Numbered from the stretch's first letter, positions 10,668-23,827 are shown. The stretch is DNA of 64,000 nt from Apodospora peruviana (GCA_033439685.1 JAUEDM010000001.1:6262001-6326000); one strand, 5' to 3'. Program-made: numbers and translations. The notes: generated by a model not told the origin, from the sequence alone.

Positions 10668-13328
10668 CGCGAGCGGTCTCGAGGTGGGGGCGGCAGTCGG
10701 GAATGCAACCAGCGTTTCGCAGACTGGCGGACCTTGGTTTGATACGGCCAAAGGAGAGTAAATCGCTCTGGAGAGAAAAGAATGGCCGGATAGTATATCA
10801 GAATAGTAAAGCTTGACGTCACGAAGTAGAAACTGAAGAACCTAGGGATGGATGTTAGTTAAGATGAATGAATTGGGGTCGGGTCTCTGGTGGGATGGAG
10901 GGGCAGCAAGTGGGCACGCTGGGGATTGGGTGCGGTCTTTAAATGGTGGACCTGGACTTGGAGCTGGAACTCCAGCGGGCCGGAAACCTGTAAGTGGGTG
11001 GGCTGATCAACTCACAAAGACCAGGATCAGGAAGGCGACTGAACAAACATGGACCAGGTTAAGCGAAAGCCACCGGTGGTGAGAGGCAGAGAAGGGCTTC
11101 TGGTCTCTGCCCAAACTCCCCTTTATTCTGAGCGGCATGCGATTATCTGCTGTTGGCGGCCCCTTATTAATGGCACGCCTGGTGGCGCCTGAGGACTTTG
11201 GAGACGGCGTTTTGTCGATTCGCAGCAGAACCCAGAACCAGGCGCAAGATGACGCTGCCCCGGATGTTGCAGCGGAGACAAAAGCTGTTGGAATCGGGTC
11301 TGATAGGCCGAGTAAGCAGCAGTGAGCGGGGTGGCCTTCGGAGCTTCTTCTCTCGCGGCGGGCGCCAAGTTCAGACGGCCCGGCTCAGCGTAACACTGGC
11401 CCCATAAAGTCATGGAAGGTCAGGTGGATAGAAGCCTCTTTCAGGCCTGCGGTCTCGGTTGCGGAATGCAGATTCAGTAAGAAACGAGCTCGAAATTAAA
11501 GTATCGACAAGCACCGTGACGACGGCCGTGATCGAAAGCCTTGCGGAATAGATTGAGAACTCGCGCGGCCGCAATTATGCGGGGTCGTTTCTGGGCAAGC
11601 TCAATGGCACCTGAGTCGCGATCCTCGTGGGAGACTCTGGGAAACCTGGTTGCTTGTCCACACTCCACTGGTGGCGCCGTTGTGTGACCTCGCGTCGTCT
11701 GGTTGTCGAGTCTTTGTGTGTCTCGCGGCCCAGTTTCTTGTTTCCAATTCGCCAAGTCTCTCGAACCAAAGCCACTTTGCTGCTCACCGATAAGTCAGGG
11801 TCACCAGCGGAAACCGTCAAGAGGCGCGAACCGCCCGCGCTTTCCTGACCAAGAAGTCGTCTGTCGTCTCTCTTTCCTCAATCAGAGGTGCTTGGATGGA
11901 TGGCACGATGGTGCTTGCCTAGATAAATCGTGTAGGCCCTTCCCGGTCGGTCCGAAAGCATCCAGGGCTCTCCCAAATACTTCATAAATAGATCCCCACA
12001 AACGTTGGACACTGATATCGATGCTGTGAGGGAAATAAGTAGCTAGCGGATTGCTACTCTGCGGGAGTTCGTCTTTATAATACTGCAGGGAACGATGGTG
12101 AGATGGCGGAGAGAGTGTGTAGATCCACCATCCCCAATGTTTCGGCAGCTGCAGTTATCAGTCAGTCCCAGCGAAGGGCCGCAGATCTGCGGTGAAGCGG
12201 TCGTCGAGTTATACGGCCCTGAGGTGAGGGGCACGGCGTGTACTACGGCGAGCTAACACTGCAAGATTGGATGTCGTCCACGCGCCAATTCAGAGAGATA
12301 GGATGACTAGAAAGATGAGATGGAAGGAAAGAGGACAAGTAGGATCGCAGGAAGTGGAGAAGAAGGACACGATGGCTACCTAGGTATGTTTCAGGAGGTG
12401 GTCGGCTAGGAATCCTTTGACGGCGAAAAAAAAAAAGGCCAACTTTCTGGTTATCGTCGAATTATACGGATTACACGTTATCTAATGCGCAGGCTATGTC
12501 ACCTTGCTTGTTTGCATTTCGGCTTGTGCAAAACAAGAGGCTTCAGAGACGGGATGCACAACCATACGGAATATTTGTGTATGAGACGGGATAAAAACCT
12601 GGTCACGGGGTCATCAAGAAGCGCTGAAATTTCAAATTTGGCCGAGGTCCAGGTCCTATGAGGTAACTGCGGGCCATCAAATTACAGGCAGCTAGGATAT
12701 GATATCGTGGTACGTACTTCGATGAGAACTCATTCACAATTTCACATGGAGTTCCACTCTGGCTGAGATGGAAATGCGAACATGCTATTATCTGATCAAT
12801 AGTAGAAAAGAATATCCACAGTCCAATACAATGAAGAACCTGGTTGACTGGATCTTTCTTGGTGAGGGCATACCAGCTGAGCACGGTGATGGCATTGAAA
12901 CCCCCACCAGGGTGTCAGAAAAGCGATTGACAGCTGCGATTAATCGGCATCTTTGCTGCGCCAATGATATAGGCCGGCATTAGATGCTATGGGGCAGTAA
13001 GGCTGACAAACATTACCTTACCCGCGAGATCCTAGCGGCTCCCCTTTTAACGACCCCCTTATGACAATACGCCGACGCAGTAGAACCGGACACGAAAATC
13101 TTCATCTTGGCATAAGACGAGAAGCTGTTTCGACGATGTACTGTGTAGGTAGGTAGGCAAATTCATGTGAAAGATGGGTCTGATTTGGGCATTAAGAAAC
13201 ACATCCAAGGTCATGAGAATGAAAACCTAATGCGCCATTTCCATTTCTTAATTCCCTGCAATTCCATGCCTTTCTCAAGTTGTCATGTGTTCATAATATA
13301 GTTCGTACGAAATAAAGAGATGGATATT
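10668..13328. other. Gene-poor intergenic region, about 2.7 kb
   Basis: Promoter side of the glucokinase gene and 3' side of the membrane-protein gene. All open frames are short and none shows a family motif. It contains a CRE palindrome (10814-10821) and a TACGGAATA motif (12565-12573). Confidence 0.5.
10814..10821. promoter_or_regulatory. CRE-like palindrome upstream of glucokinase
   Basis: A perfect TGACGTCA, the consensus bZIP/CREB-ATF site, sits 147 bases upstream of the glucokinase ATG. In fungi such sites are bound by Atf1/Sko1-type bZIP factors downstream of stress MAP kinases. Use at this promoter is inferred. Confidence 0.5.
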
Positions 13329-14240
13329 TTAATCCAGTACAATGCCAAAGTTCCAGTCCGCTGGCGCAATATGTGACAGGTTGAGGCTGTTCTTCATCCA
13401 GCAGGTCGTCCTCGCCGGCCGCTCCGGCAGCATCGGACCCCAGCCGGCGCCGGTGCACGATTCCTTCTTGGCACAGAGCTCGAGGCAATCGAGAAAGGTA
13501 GGAGTCCGCTCGCTGGAGATATCTTTGGCCTCTCCGGGTCCCGAGTAGTCGACACCACAGAGCCGAAGGAATTTCTTCCCGCTGGGAGTTTCGTACTGCG
13601 TGTTTGCGTAATAAGGGCACGCCGCTCCAGCCGGCACAGGGCCAGTTTCTGCTGCTGCTGTGCCTGAGCCACTCGAGGTTGGTGTGACGTTGACTGTAGA
13701 TGATGCCCTGTAGTCTTGTTAGTAACCGTACACACATACATCGTAGTCCGATACTATGGAGTTTTGGGTGAAAAGATCATACTCGTTCTTGTGATTCTGG
13801 TTGCCCACACCTACTCCAACACCCACGCCAATGGCTATGCCGAGAAGAACCAATCCCCCTAGGGCAAGAAGGAGCAGAAACAGGCGCCTCCTGACTCCCA
13901 AAATTCTAGGCTCGGCCTGCGATTCCTCTACCGGCGGAACCTCCAAGCCTGATGGATAGGTTGCTGGGGCGCCTGGATACTGTGGGGGGAGAGGGACGGA
14001 CTCATTGCCGACCTGCGGCCAGCCTGTTTGTTGGTCTTGCTGCTGGGTACCTAAGGGCTCTGTGGATTGGTGACTATGAACTGACGTCGGGGTTCCTGGC
14101 TTCCCCGTGGGGTACGGCTGCTGCACGACTTCGGGTGTTTGCTGTAGGTGCTGGACAACGACCTCGGGTGCGTGCTGTGGTGCTCCTGGATCGTGTGCCT
14201 CTGGGCTGACTGCTGGGGCCGTTGTGTTGATATTCTTCTC
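13329..14240 (-). CDS. Single-pass membrane protein with cysteine-rich PAN/apple-like ectodomain
   Basis: Exons 13783-14240 and 13329-13707 (intron 13708-13782, GTATGA...CAG) give about 278 residues. Residues 1-110 are Pro/Gln-rich and disordered. A basic stop (RRR) precedes a strong hydrophobic segment with a Gly-Val run (GIAIGVGVGVGVG, about residues 115-145). After a short Ser/Thr linker, the C-terminal 110 residues contain spaced cysteines (ACPYY, RLCGV, FLDCLELCAKKESC, TTCWM) in a pattern like fungal PAN/apple domains. This gives a type II-like topology with the cysteine-rich part outside. Proteins of this build are common next to ascomycete surface or incompatibility genes, but the ligand is unknown. 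An upstream in-frame ATG at 14270 would add ten residues; 14240 is preferred arbitrarily. Confidence 0.75.
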
Positions 14241-17200
14241 CATGTTTGGTCGAACTAAGATCTTATTCAAGATAAGGTATCAATGGCACACATATATAGA
14301 GTAGCTCCAGGTAGAGGTAAAGAGAGCATGGATTGACTGCCGGAGAGACCGTCAGCACCAAGGGCAAGCAGAAATGCAGTCATATTTGTAAATGTTTTGC
14401 AGGGTCCATAGCATCGGCGCATTTCGGACGTGTCCCATACGGGACTTCGTCGCACGGTCACGCCTCTTCCCCCTAATCTTCCAGAAGTTATACGGAGTAT
14501 GGTTGACGGGAGATGCATACCCATGCTACCTGATGGGTAAGCAGTCATGTCAGCTTATAAGGCTAGGGTTCGGGAGCGAATTAGGCATCCGGATTCTGCC
14601 CCGCCTGATAGGACCTTCCTTGTTTCCGGTTCCATGGCACTTTACCACGATGGGGACCTTGGCAAAGGTTATCGAACTCATTTTCTCGCTTTCTCGAGTC
14701 TGCTTCGACATTACTAAGGCCACTGCTCCAAATCTCCAAAAAGAGTCAAGAATCAACGGAAAAGCAACACCCGAGATAAGGAGTTGCGAGCTTTGGGAGG
14801 GTTGAAAGACACCCGGATCGGTGCCGTGAAACCAAATGCTTCCGGGCAGTAAGAAAAAGAACGGAATAGTATAAATACCGTGACGCATGGCTCCGAGACT
14901 TCAGATGTTGGCTTGAAGGCGTATGTGTAACTCCTTTGCACAGATTCCTTCAAGATAGCCAACCCGGGGCAGTAACCCTCCTCAGATTTGACAAGAGAGT
15001 CAGTAATATGCGATGGGTCTGAGGGCCGAATCATTCAAGTTAACAAATAGGGAGAGAGTATTCGACTTCAATGCGGGAAACTGAGTTGATCGAGCTACTT
15101 GGCTCTAGCAACGCCCGTGCAAACCACAAACCACGTGATGTTAGAGATAACAAATCACGATGTGAAACTGATAGACCCTGGCGAAGATCTTGAGAAGTGT
15201 TGGGTGACGACCTTGGTCTCCTTTCTTAATTTCTGCCTCGTAAAGCAAACCAGTTGCTCGATAGAGAGTGAAAATGTGCTGGGATGCTGACGCAACTGAA
15301 GATTGAGAGGCACATGAAATTCTCCTGAAGTTGGAGATTCCAGGATGGGGCTCTTTTCGGATAACAATAGCAAAGTAACACTCAGGTCCCGGAGCTGAAG
15401 CACGTGGAAATGGGTACGGTTCGCGTGGGGTCCGGGGAGACAGATTTAACGTTGGTCATCGTCGAGGACTCTCCATGGAAGCCCCTGGTATCATGTTGTT
15501 GACAACTTCAAGCCTACTGAGCCAGACTTGGTTTGGGAGCCGTGAGACATCCTAGGCGTATGAGGGTTGGGTGTGACAGGTGGGATGTCGAGTGATCCGA
15601 GTCTTTGGTCGGCACACTTTGGTAACTTGAAGGACGATTGGGGCAGCTATCAGTGAGTCTTTTCTATGGTAGCCGCATTAAACTGTATGACATGTTGGAA
15701 ATGGCTCTCTAGGCGTTCTGTCGATCCCCTTGGGAGAGAGTCTTATCCATACTTCCAGAGCGGTGGTTCGAATCGGTCATCATCGTAATCGAGATCGCCC
15801 TGCTAATAAGCAACTCCTTCGTCGCAACGTCTTCAGCGCACAGAGACGCATCGAAGAGTCTGCCGTCTCAAACAAAATCGAGAGTGGTTGTCAGGAAGGT
15901 TTACCCAAATTGGCGGAAACATTCGTCAGAGCAAGATTGCGGCTGAGCATGGCCATGCACGGCTTGTAATTGGAGAAAAAGCGGAAAGCGGGGACTTTCA
16001 TGATGCTGCGGGCAATTGGCAAGGAGGCACAGCACCTGGAACTCAGCCACGCCCCAGAACACGACAAGACAGGCACCAAGACTAGGTTGCCGGCGTTGGC
16101 AGCTGGCAACGACCTGGAGCGGTGTCCCACCAGCCCACAGAGCCGCTAAAAGTCCTACGAGGGGTCCTAGGACCATAACCCATTTCGGGACTAGATCAGG
16201 CACCTTTGGTCGATCCGCATTCTGACTTCAGGCGTCAAAATGAACCCTCACAACTTAACGACAAGTCCTCTCCAAATAAAGGGGGCGTTTGAAGTCCTGC
16301 CTTGTAGTTCCCATGTCTGCTGTCAATGGCAGGACGAGCTTTTATAGTCGACTCGAATGTCCTATGGAATGCAATACATACCGTACCCGGCTCGACGGCC
16401 TTGGAGACGGATCATCAACCTGACACAGATGAAGATGTGATGTATTTCTCGCCATGCATCCTACACCGTACATTCAGAAGTTCACCAGCGGACGACGGGA
16501 CCCCACCAGACCTTTAGCCAATTCTGGGTGATCAAAGAACGACTTTCAAGTCGCGCAGCTGCCACAGAAGCAGGAGATGATGCAAAGTGACCAGACCTCA
16601 CAGAAACCATAGCGAAGCGGAAGCCTGCATGCCTCATTGGCAACCCGAACAGCGCTATAAATGAAAAAGATTGGTGCAGTCCACCGGGCCCATCATCGGT
16701 CATGTAAGATCCACAGCGGCAAGCCCCTTGATCCTTCGCGTTCGGAAGTTCATCAGTCCTGGCACCGCTCTTGGCTCGCTCACCTATGCTGTCGCCAGTG
16801 ACGAACGAGACACCTGTACTCCGTAAGGTAAACTTGGCTTACTTGGCCAGTTTCCGGCTTGGGTGACCGAAGTCGGCTTTCGAGGTAGTTTAAGAAGCGA
16901 AAAGCCCTGTTTCAGTTCTGCGAATCTCGACCCAAGATGCGAACTGCCTAGGGTGATACAGACTGTTCTGTGAAGGTGACCACGTCCCAGAACTTGAATT
17001 CACCATTGCAAGACAGACCTTAGCACGTGCTTATCCGTAGTTGGAACCTTAGAGCCTGGTGGACTAGAACTTGCAGGGTCCTGATCCACCAAAGTGCCCA
17101 TGGAGCAAACTTGCGTGCTGGTCTGTCAGACGGTCATTTCCATATCGCATCTTGCCGCTCCATCTGTCACTCTGTTCCGGGATAACTTCCGTAGGCTGGG

Positions 17201-17999
17201 CAGTTGGCAATCTCACGCTCCTGACGTCTCTTGGTGGCACCATCGGATATCGTGAATGGCAGGTGGGTTATCACTTGGATAATCTGCAACTGTGCAGTGT
17301 CAAAGAAACATCTCAGCTTCAAGTTATATTATCTACCTATCCTTGCAGGTTCCATCTGCACTCCACCCTAGGCCGCTCATCCCCACGCAGCAAGCGACCA
17401 GCAGCAAACATTACTGCTGCACCGCCAACCGGAGGCAAGCACAGATTCAGTTCATGTTCTGGGTCATCAGCGCATAGCCTCAGCCTTACAGAGTGTACCC
17501 GACAGCTGCTACCCAAGCTTCGTTATTAGCGTTGTCAGCTGCGTGCACGGGGGAAATAACTCATCAGCCACTTTTTGGAGTCTTGGACGTCCAGGCCCCC
17601 GCCCCGCCCCCCGCCAGTCGACCAAGCAAGCAGTGCGAGCCCGCGCCCACCCACTTTCCCCCCCAACTCGGAAGGGGAAAGCACCAGCAAACGCAGCACC
17701 ACCTTAGCAGAGCAGCACCACAGGAAGGAACCTTCAACCTACCTACCCAGCGCCCAGAATCCCAAGGACTTCCGCAGCGGTTGTCATCCCAGCCCAGACC
17801 TACGCCCCTCCTCCACGGTCGACGTTGTGTGGCCCGGCTGTGTCCTCGTTTCCATCTCTCTCCCGCCCGCCTCCCATCCGAGTCGGAATTCAGCTCAGGT
17901 CGCTCTTTCTCTGCCGCCTCCCCTCTAAAAGCAATCCCACCCTCGCTCTGCCCCCCTCCGCTTCTTTCTTTTATTCTAGTTCTCGGCCTGGCTCCCCTT
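14241..17999. other. Gene-poor region, about 3.8 kb
   Basis: No gene can be supported on either strand. Frames reach about 150 codons only by chance and lack motifs. TACGGAGTA-type motifs occur at 14491-14499 and 16817-16825. The last 400 bases are C-rich and read as the promoter/5' leader of the Hsp70-like gene. Confidence 0.5.
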
Positions 18000-20456
18000 A
18001 TGAGTTCTATGAACGCTCGCCTGAAAGGCTTTGGTTTCGGCAAGCGAAAATCGACCGCCAGCATTCAGAATCCCGACCTGCCACCCAACAGCCAGACCCC
18101 GCCTCCAGGAGGTCCCCCTCAAATACCACAGCTCTTCCCCTCCCGTCCAGGTCCCGGTCCCGCCCCTTCTATTGCGTCCACATCCTCACTCCAGAGCCTC
18201 GCGCAGAGCGTCCAAATGAATCATCCGGGCGCTGGTCCACGACCGCCCAGTTACTCGGCCAACTATCCACCAGGCCCTCCCGGTCCCGTCGGCCGTACCA
18301 GTCCGTTGGCAAACCAAGGCCCGACACGCACTCCACCGTCGCAAATGGTCGGCGGTCCTCCCCCCATCAATACGGGCCCCCCCCCCGTCGCTGGTTATCC
18401 TCCACCCGTCATGGGCGGTCCTCCTCCCGTTCCTGGTGGCCCGCCGGGATATGCTGGCGGCCCTGGTTACCCCCCACCGCCGCCTCAACCTCAGGGCCCG
18501 GGTGCTCCTTATGCTCGGAATACCGCCGCCGAGGTCGAGGGCAACAGCCGGAGTAAGGCTCAGCTGATTGTCGGCATCGACTTTGTACGTAGCCAGACAA
18601 ACAGTAGACAACGTGCGCATGCGACTAAAGAAGCTGACCATCCCGCGATTGTAGGGCACAACCTTCTCCGGTGTAGCGTTTGCCTTTGCTACCAATAACG
18701 AGGCCAAGGAAGATATTATCACTGAATGGCCGGGTGCTGGCTCTTACACAAAACAAAAGGTTGGTCACCGGGCGTCTGGCCGCTATAATGTGGACTTGAC
18801 TGCGGAAGCTAACTGATCTGCTAGATCCCCACGGTCCTGTATTATGACCAGTACCAGAAGGTTGTTGGCTGGGGCCCCGATATCGCCGATGCCCTGGCGC
18901 CTACTGGCTACCCGAAGCCCGGTGTGCAGAAGGTCGAGTGGTTCAAACTGCAGCTTATGCTATCAGGCAATACCTACATCGATCCCATTAACCTACCTCC
19001 TCTTCCACCAGGAAAGTCTGAGATCGATGTTGCCGCCGACTACCTTTTCAAGCTTCGGCAGGCCATGCGGGCAGCTCTTCAGAAGACATTAGGCGAAGTT
19101 TTCAACCGTGAGGAGAGAAATATCCGCTACTATCTAACTGTGCCCGCTATTTGGAACGATGCTGGAAAGGCTGCCACCCGAGCCGCTGCTATCCAGGCAG
19201 GCTTTCTCCGAGACGAGAACGACAATCGGCTAACCCTTGTCAGTGAGCCCGAAGCTGCTGCTCTCTTCTGCTCCAAGACCGGTCTCCTTAACCTCAAGAT
19301 CCATGATGCGGTGCTCATTGTCGATTGCGGCGGCGGTACCGTCGATCTTATCGCCTACGAAGTTGAAGATGAGAACCCCTTCACTGTCGCCGAATGCACG
19401 GCCGGCTCTGGTGACTCGTGCGGCTCTACGGCCTTGAACCGAAATTTTAGTAACATTCTTCGGACCAAGATCCGAAAGATGAAGCTGCCCGACGGGTCCA
19501 AGACGGCCGGTCGTGTCTATGCCAAGTGTATCATGGATTTCGAGAACAGAATCAAGGCCGATTTCCGCAACAATGGCCAAAAGTGGGCCGTCGATGTCGG
19601 TATTGAGGCGGAATTCCCCGAAGCTGGCATTGAGGAGGGTTACATGACCTTTACCAATGAAGAGATTCTGCAATGCTTCGAGCCTGTTGTTAACCGCATT
19701 CTCGAACTCGTCAGGAATCAGATCATCGCCATCCAGGCGCAGAACCGCACACTTCAGAACATTCTTGTGGTGGGTGGTTTCGGAGCGTCCGAGTATCTCT
19801 TCCAGCAAATCAAGCTTCATGTGCCACCGCAATTCCAGTCCAAGGTGGTCAGGCCAATGGACTCGGTCGCTGCCATCGTCAAGGGTGCAGTCACGGCTGG
19901 TATCACAGAGAAGGTCATCACTCACCGCGTGGCCCGTCGCCATTACCTTATGGCTACTCTCCAGCCCTTCAAGGAAGGCTACCATCCCGAAGCTTATCGT
20001 GTGCCATCCCTCGATGGCAAGGATCGCTGCAAGTTTACACGCCAAATCTTCGTCCAGAAGGGTCAAAAGGTAAAGATCGGTGAGCCTGTCAAGGTCTCGT
20101 TCTTCCGGCAAGTTGCGCCTGGCGCTACGCTGATGTACGAGGATATCTTGTATGCTTGTGACGATGATGTGTGCCCGGAATACACAAAAGATCCTCGTAA
20201 GTTCCAGACCATGAGCTATTCCCACTTGAAATTTCTTCACTAACACATTGCAACAGGGATCAAGGAGGTAGTGACACTTACTTCGGATTTATCACGAAAG
20301 AATCTCGAGAAGGACTTTGAGCGGATGGACACACCACAGGGCACATTCTATCGGGTCTACTTTGATATCTACTTGACTCTCGACGGCTCCGAGTTCAGCG
20401 CGGAGCTTGTTTGCCAAGGCGAAGTTATGGGCCGGTGCCGTGCTAGGTTCAGATAA
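18000..20456 (+). CDS. HSPA12-like Hsp70-family ATPase with proline-rich N-terminal extension
   Basis: Four exons (18000-18584, 18655-18759, 18825-20196, 20257-20456) encode about 753 residues. Residues 1-175 are Pro/Gly-rich with repeated GGPPP units and no fold. The actin-like ATPase follows: GIDFGTTFSGVAF (phosphate-1, crossing intron 1), VDCGGGTVDLIAYEV (phosphate-2) and ILVVGGFGASEYLFQQI (adenosine motif). The divergent motifs and the lack of a canonical Hsp70 substrate domain place it with HSPA12/atypical Hsp70 proteins that are expanded in filamentous fungi. The C-terminal 200 residues are a beta-rich domain without an EEVD tail. The frame is open upstream to 17493, but that stretch is compositionally like a 5' leader, so the ATG at 18000 (MSSMN) is chosen. 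Client and partner are unknown. Confidence 0.88.
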
Positions 20457-21815
20457 GCTGGGAGTTTGACAGGGCTTGACGGGAGGTCTTGCTGCTTTTT
20501 TTTTTTTTGCCGCATCGGATCTCCAAATGATACCTCTTGATTAAACGAAACTGATGTGTGTGTGTGCGTGTTTTGGTCTCCGGGGGTCAGCAGGTTTGTG
20601 TTGTAATGTGGGCATTGACATGAGGGTCCGAACTGGGTAACCTGAGCTGAGATGCCCGGGAAAGTATCGGAATGAGAGTAAGAGGCCCCTTCCACCTGCT
20701 CTATTTCTTTTTTTTTTTTTGGAACGTCGAGGGAAGATATGTTTGTAGCATGAGATGAGGAAGATAATACCGGAGTTCAGGAACGAATCAAGACGATCTG
20801 ATGATCAAAATATGAGATTCGCCGTTGCTTAATTGACAGTAAGTGCCTTATGTACCATTACGCGATGAAGTCGCCCTCAACCGTATATCAGAACTCTCAA
20901 CCTTTGGTTGCTGTTTGATCCACAGCAGGTTAAAGCAAGTTGCGTCTCTGGTGCTGAACTGTTGGCTGCGAGCCCACTTATCTTCACAATCCCGGCTCTC
21001 CGGATACCAGAATAAGCATGAGTTGATGACGTGCCAACTGCAAGTCTGGCAGATCTGATTCCAACTTCCCCTTCCCGCAAACCCTCCACTCTCTCCCAGA
21101 TACACTACCCATTCGATTTTCCCGTGGGATGGTCCGTGCCATGAAGAGACGTAACGTCGATCGCTCCTCCTGCGTCATCACCCTTTGTTTCCTGGACTGC
21201 ACTGCCCTGACCTGTCAACCAATCTAGAGAAGCCTTTCCAGAGTTCAAACCTCTCACCCTTCAAGATTGACTGGCTCACAGCTTCCAGTTCCAGTTTCCC
21301 ACCCTATACAGTGATGATGGAGGGTTGTAACTGCGAAATGCATGGCGAAGGAGTGCCTGCCTTCATGGATGTTCCTTTCTGTTGTTTATTCTTGCCATCG
21401 CTTGCCAGAAGCCTGGAAATAACCATGTTCCATGGTCCACGACGGGGTAGCTGATCGATGACCAAGTTGGCTATTTGCTGTTCGCCAACTCCCCGACTTC
21501 GCTTCTATCTTCATCTTTCATTATAATCGCTAAATATTAAGGAGTTGCTTATGACCCGTATCCTCTTGTTTCATTCCTTGTCCTATTTGGGCTATTACTT
21601 TCCTACTCGTTCGAACACTGGTAAACAACATCCTAGCTGGTGTTCAGTTCTCGGCCAGTGTCTTCGGAATCAAAAGACACGCACCGTATCAAGCAAGCCT
21701 ACATTACCCACTCGAGTCGAGGGCCCTTCGACTCTCTCGTCAACGGTTCGCGGTCGCTGGCGAAAAGATAACCAGAACCGCAACCGAGTTTGCTGTCCCG
21801 TTATGAAAGCACAAG
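20457..21815. other. Intergenic region
   Basis: No gene seen. It has homopolymer T runs (near 20498 and 20707) and a short TG-repeat near 20553. The downstream part is the promoter of the thaumatin-like gene. Confidence 0.5.
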
Positions 21816-23301
21816 ATGTCTCGACCAGAACATGATGATTGCCCAAGCGGCGCAACAGCACATGTTCGGTCGTTGCACGAAAAGACAAAGAGCAGACCAA
21901 GGATAAACCTGCCTGGTAGCGGCATCGCAGGAGGAAAAGGAGGAGAAGGAAGACCAAATTGGCACCGATCTGTTGCAAGACTCGCCAGTCGAATTCTCAT
22001 ACCGCTCTCGCTGCTATATGGAGGAGGAGGAGGAAGCCTAGTCCCTCAAGTTGTGGCTCAGCCTCCTCTTCAAGGCGGACCACCACCCGCGGCAGCGCCG
22101 ACGAACACAATCCCGTCACTGTCTCCTACGCCCTCGGGCAACGTCAAGACCCCGATCCCGCTGTTAGTCACAAACAATTGCCCCGAAGCAATATGGCCCG
22201 GCGTCGGCACGCAAAACGGCATCGGTCCCGGAATCGGCGGCTTTGAGCTCGTCGTTGGCGAGAGCGCGCAGATGTATGTCAGCTCGGACTGGCAGGGCAG
22301 AGTTTGGGGGCGGACGAACTGCTCGTTTAACGCCGATGGGAACGGCCCAAGTAACCTCAACGGTGTGAATGGCAACGGGGCCGCCTGCATGACCGGCGAC
22401 TGCTTTGGCAGGTTGGACTGCGAGTTCACGGTAGGTCACTACCCCATGTCCAGTTTCTGAGCGAGGTGCTGACATATACCTTGAATAGGGCCAAGTTCCC
22501 ACAACACTGGCTGAGTTCAACCTCATCGGCGGCATGGAAGGCAAGCAGACATTCTACGACATCTCGCTCGTCGACGGGTACAACCTGCCCATGGCCATCG
22601 TCTACATCCCGGCCAAAAACACGACGTGGATCCCGCCGAACCTGACCAACTGCGCCTGCATCGCCTCAGCTGGTTTTCTGGCCCCGCCCGGTAGGTCCGG
22701 GATCACCTACACGAACGCATCGTACCCGGTGCCATACGAGCCCGAGCAGACCAACATGGGCGTTGCCAACTGGTGTCCGTGGGACCTACAGGAGTACCCG
22801 CCGTCGAAGCCAGGCGACGGGGTCTACCCGTACCCGGACGACAACATCCAGCGGCCTGTGTTTGACCCCTGCCTGTCGGCGTGCTCGTCGACGAACGACC
22901 CGCAGGATTGCTGCACAGGCGAGTACAACGACCCGAACGTGTGTCGGCCCAGCCTGTACAGCGAGAACGCCAAGGCGGTGTGTCCGGACGCGTACAGCTA
23001 CGCGTTCGACGACCAGACAAGCACTTTTATTATACCGACCGGCGGCGGCTGGGAGGTGGTGTTTTGTCCCGCGGGCAGGAGCACGAATATACTGCAGGTG
23101 TTTGGGCCGCAACTGCGCGCCTTAGCGTCGGGAGGGCGGGTGACTCGTGAGATGATGGACGTAATCACTAACAAGACGTTTATCGAAATGGGAGGATCTG
23201 CGACCAGCGGTGCGGCACCCGGCGCGGTGTTATTCTCTGGAGGATGGGTGTACTTGATGGCGGTCATGGTTGGCACGACGCTGTTGGTTGCGAATCGCTG
23301 A
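21816..23301 (+). CDS. Thaumatin-like surface protein, possibly GPI-anchored
   Basis: Exons 21816-22430 and 22489-23301 (intron 22431-22488) give about 475 residues. From about residue 112 the sequence follows the thaumatin/osmotin fold: VTNNCPEAIWPGVGTQNG, a WGRTNCSF segment, the CMTGDCFGRLDC motif just before the intron, then FNLIGG and FYDISLVDGYNLPM. Many paired cysteines continue to the FDPCLSACS and DCCTGEYNDPNVCRPS stretch typical of this family. The C-terminus ends in a hydrophobic tail (FSGGWVYLMAVMVGTTLLV) consistent with GPI anchoring. The N-terminus is odd: a basic stretch of about 50 residues precedes the only hydrophobic signal-like segment (SRILIPLSLLYGG), so either it is a signal anchor or the true start/first exon differs. 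Fungal members may bind or cleave beta-glucan; here this is inference. Confidence 0.82.
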
Positions 23302-23827
23302 GTTCCCTTTTTCTGGTCCGTCAACTGAATAGGAGGAGGGCCCTTGGTAGCTTATGACGTATGGTTTGGATCGGAAGTACTGGTTGGTGGTGTTTAGACC
23401 GTTACGCAGAGGTTTCTTTTCCTTTTTATACCCCTATCCTACTATACCCCTATAGACCGACGGAGAGTGATATACCTACCTCGATTATCTTCAACCCCTT
23501 CCTGTTGTGATACACGGGCTGGCACTGGCAAATAGCACATAACCTAGACTCTAGAACTGAATAAACTACACCCTGTATCAAATCCATCCAATATGACCTG
23601 AGATTTTGATATTGGTGTATACTGCTTCCACAGATGGCTGCATCATTGAATGGTAAGCAGGTAGGTATGCAACTCTTTATACATCTGCCAAGATAGAAAT
23701 GGAGAGAAACGAAACTCGACGTAATTGTCGTCGCCTGCCAAAAATATGTCTAGATATTTTGCACTGACCGACCGGCCTCGCTTCTATTCCTCCTCACCTC
23801 ACAGAACAGTGGAACCTCCCTGTCAGC
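23302..23827. other. Convergent intergenic region
   Basis: 3' region between the thaumatin-like and ankyrin genes. Nothing recognisable is seen. Confidence 0.5.

Noticed and set aside
15705..15790. Possible tRNA around a GGTTCGAATC sequence
   Set aside because: The T-arm stem does not pair and no matching acceptor stem or D-arm lies upstream.
17493..17999. Upstream in-frame extension of the Hsp70-like protein
   Set aside because: The stretch is C-rich with leader-like composition and no conserved pattern; kept only as an alternative start in the findings.
19230..20246. 338-codon minus-strand frame
   Set aside because: It lies wholly antisense to the Hsp70-like exon, whose motifs are clear, and has no recognisable family motif.
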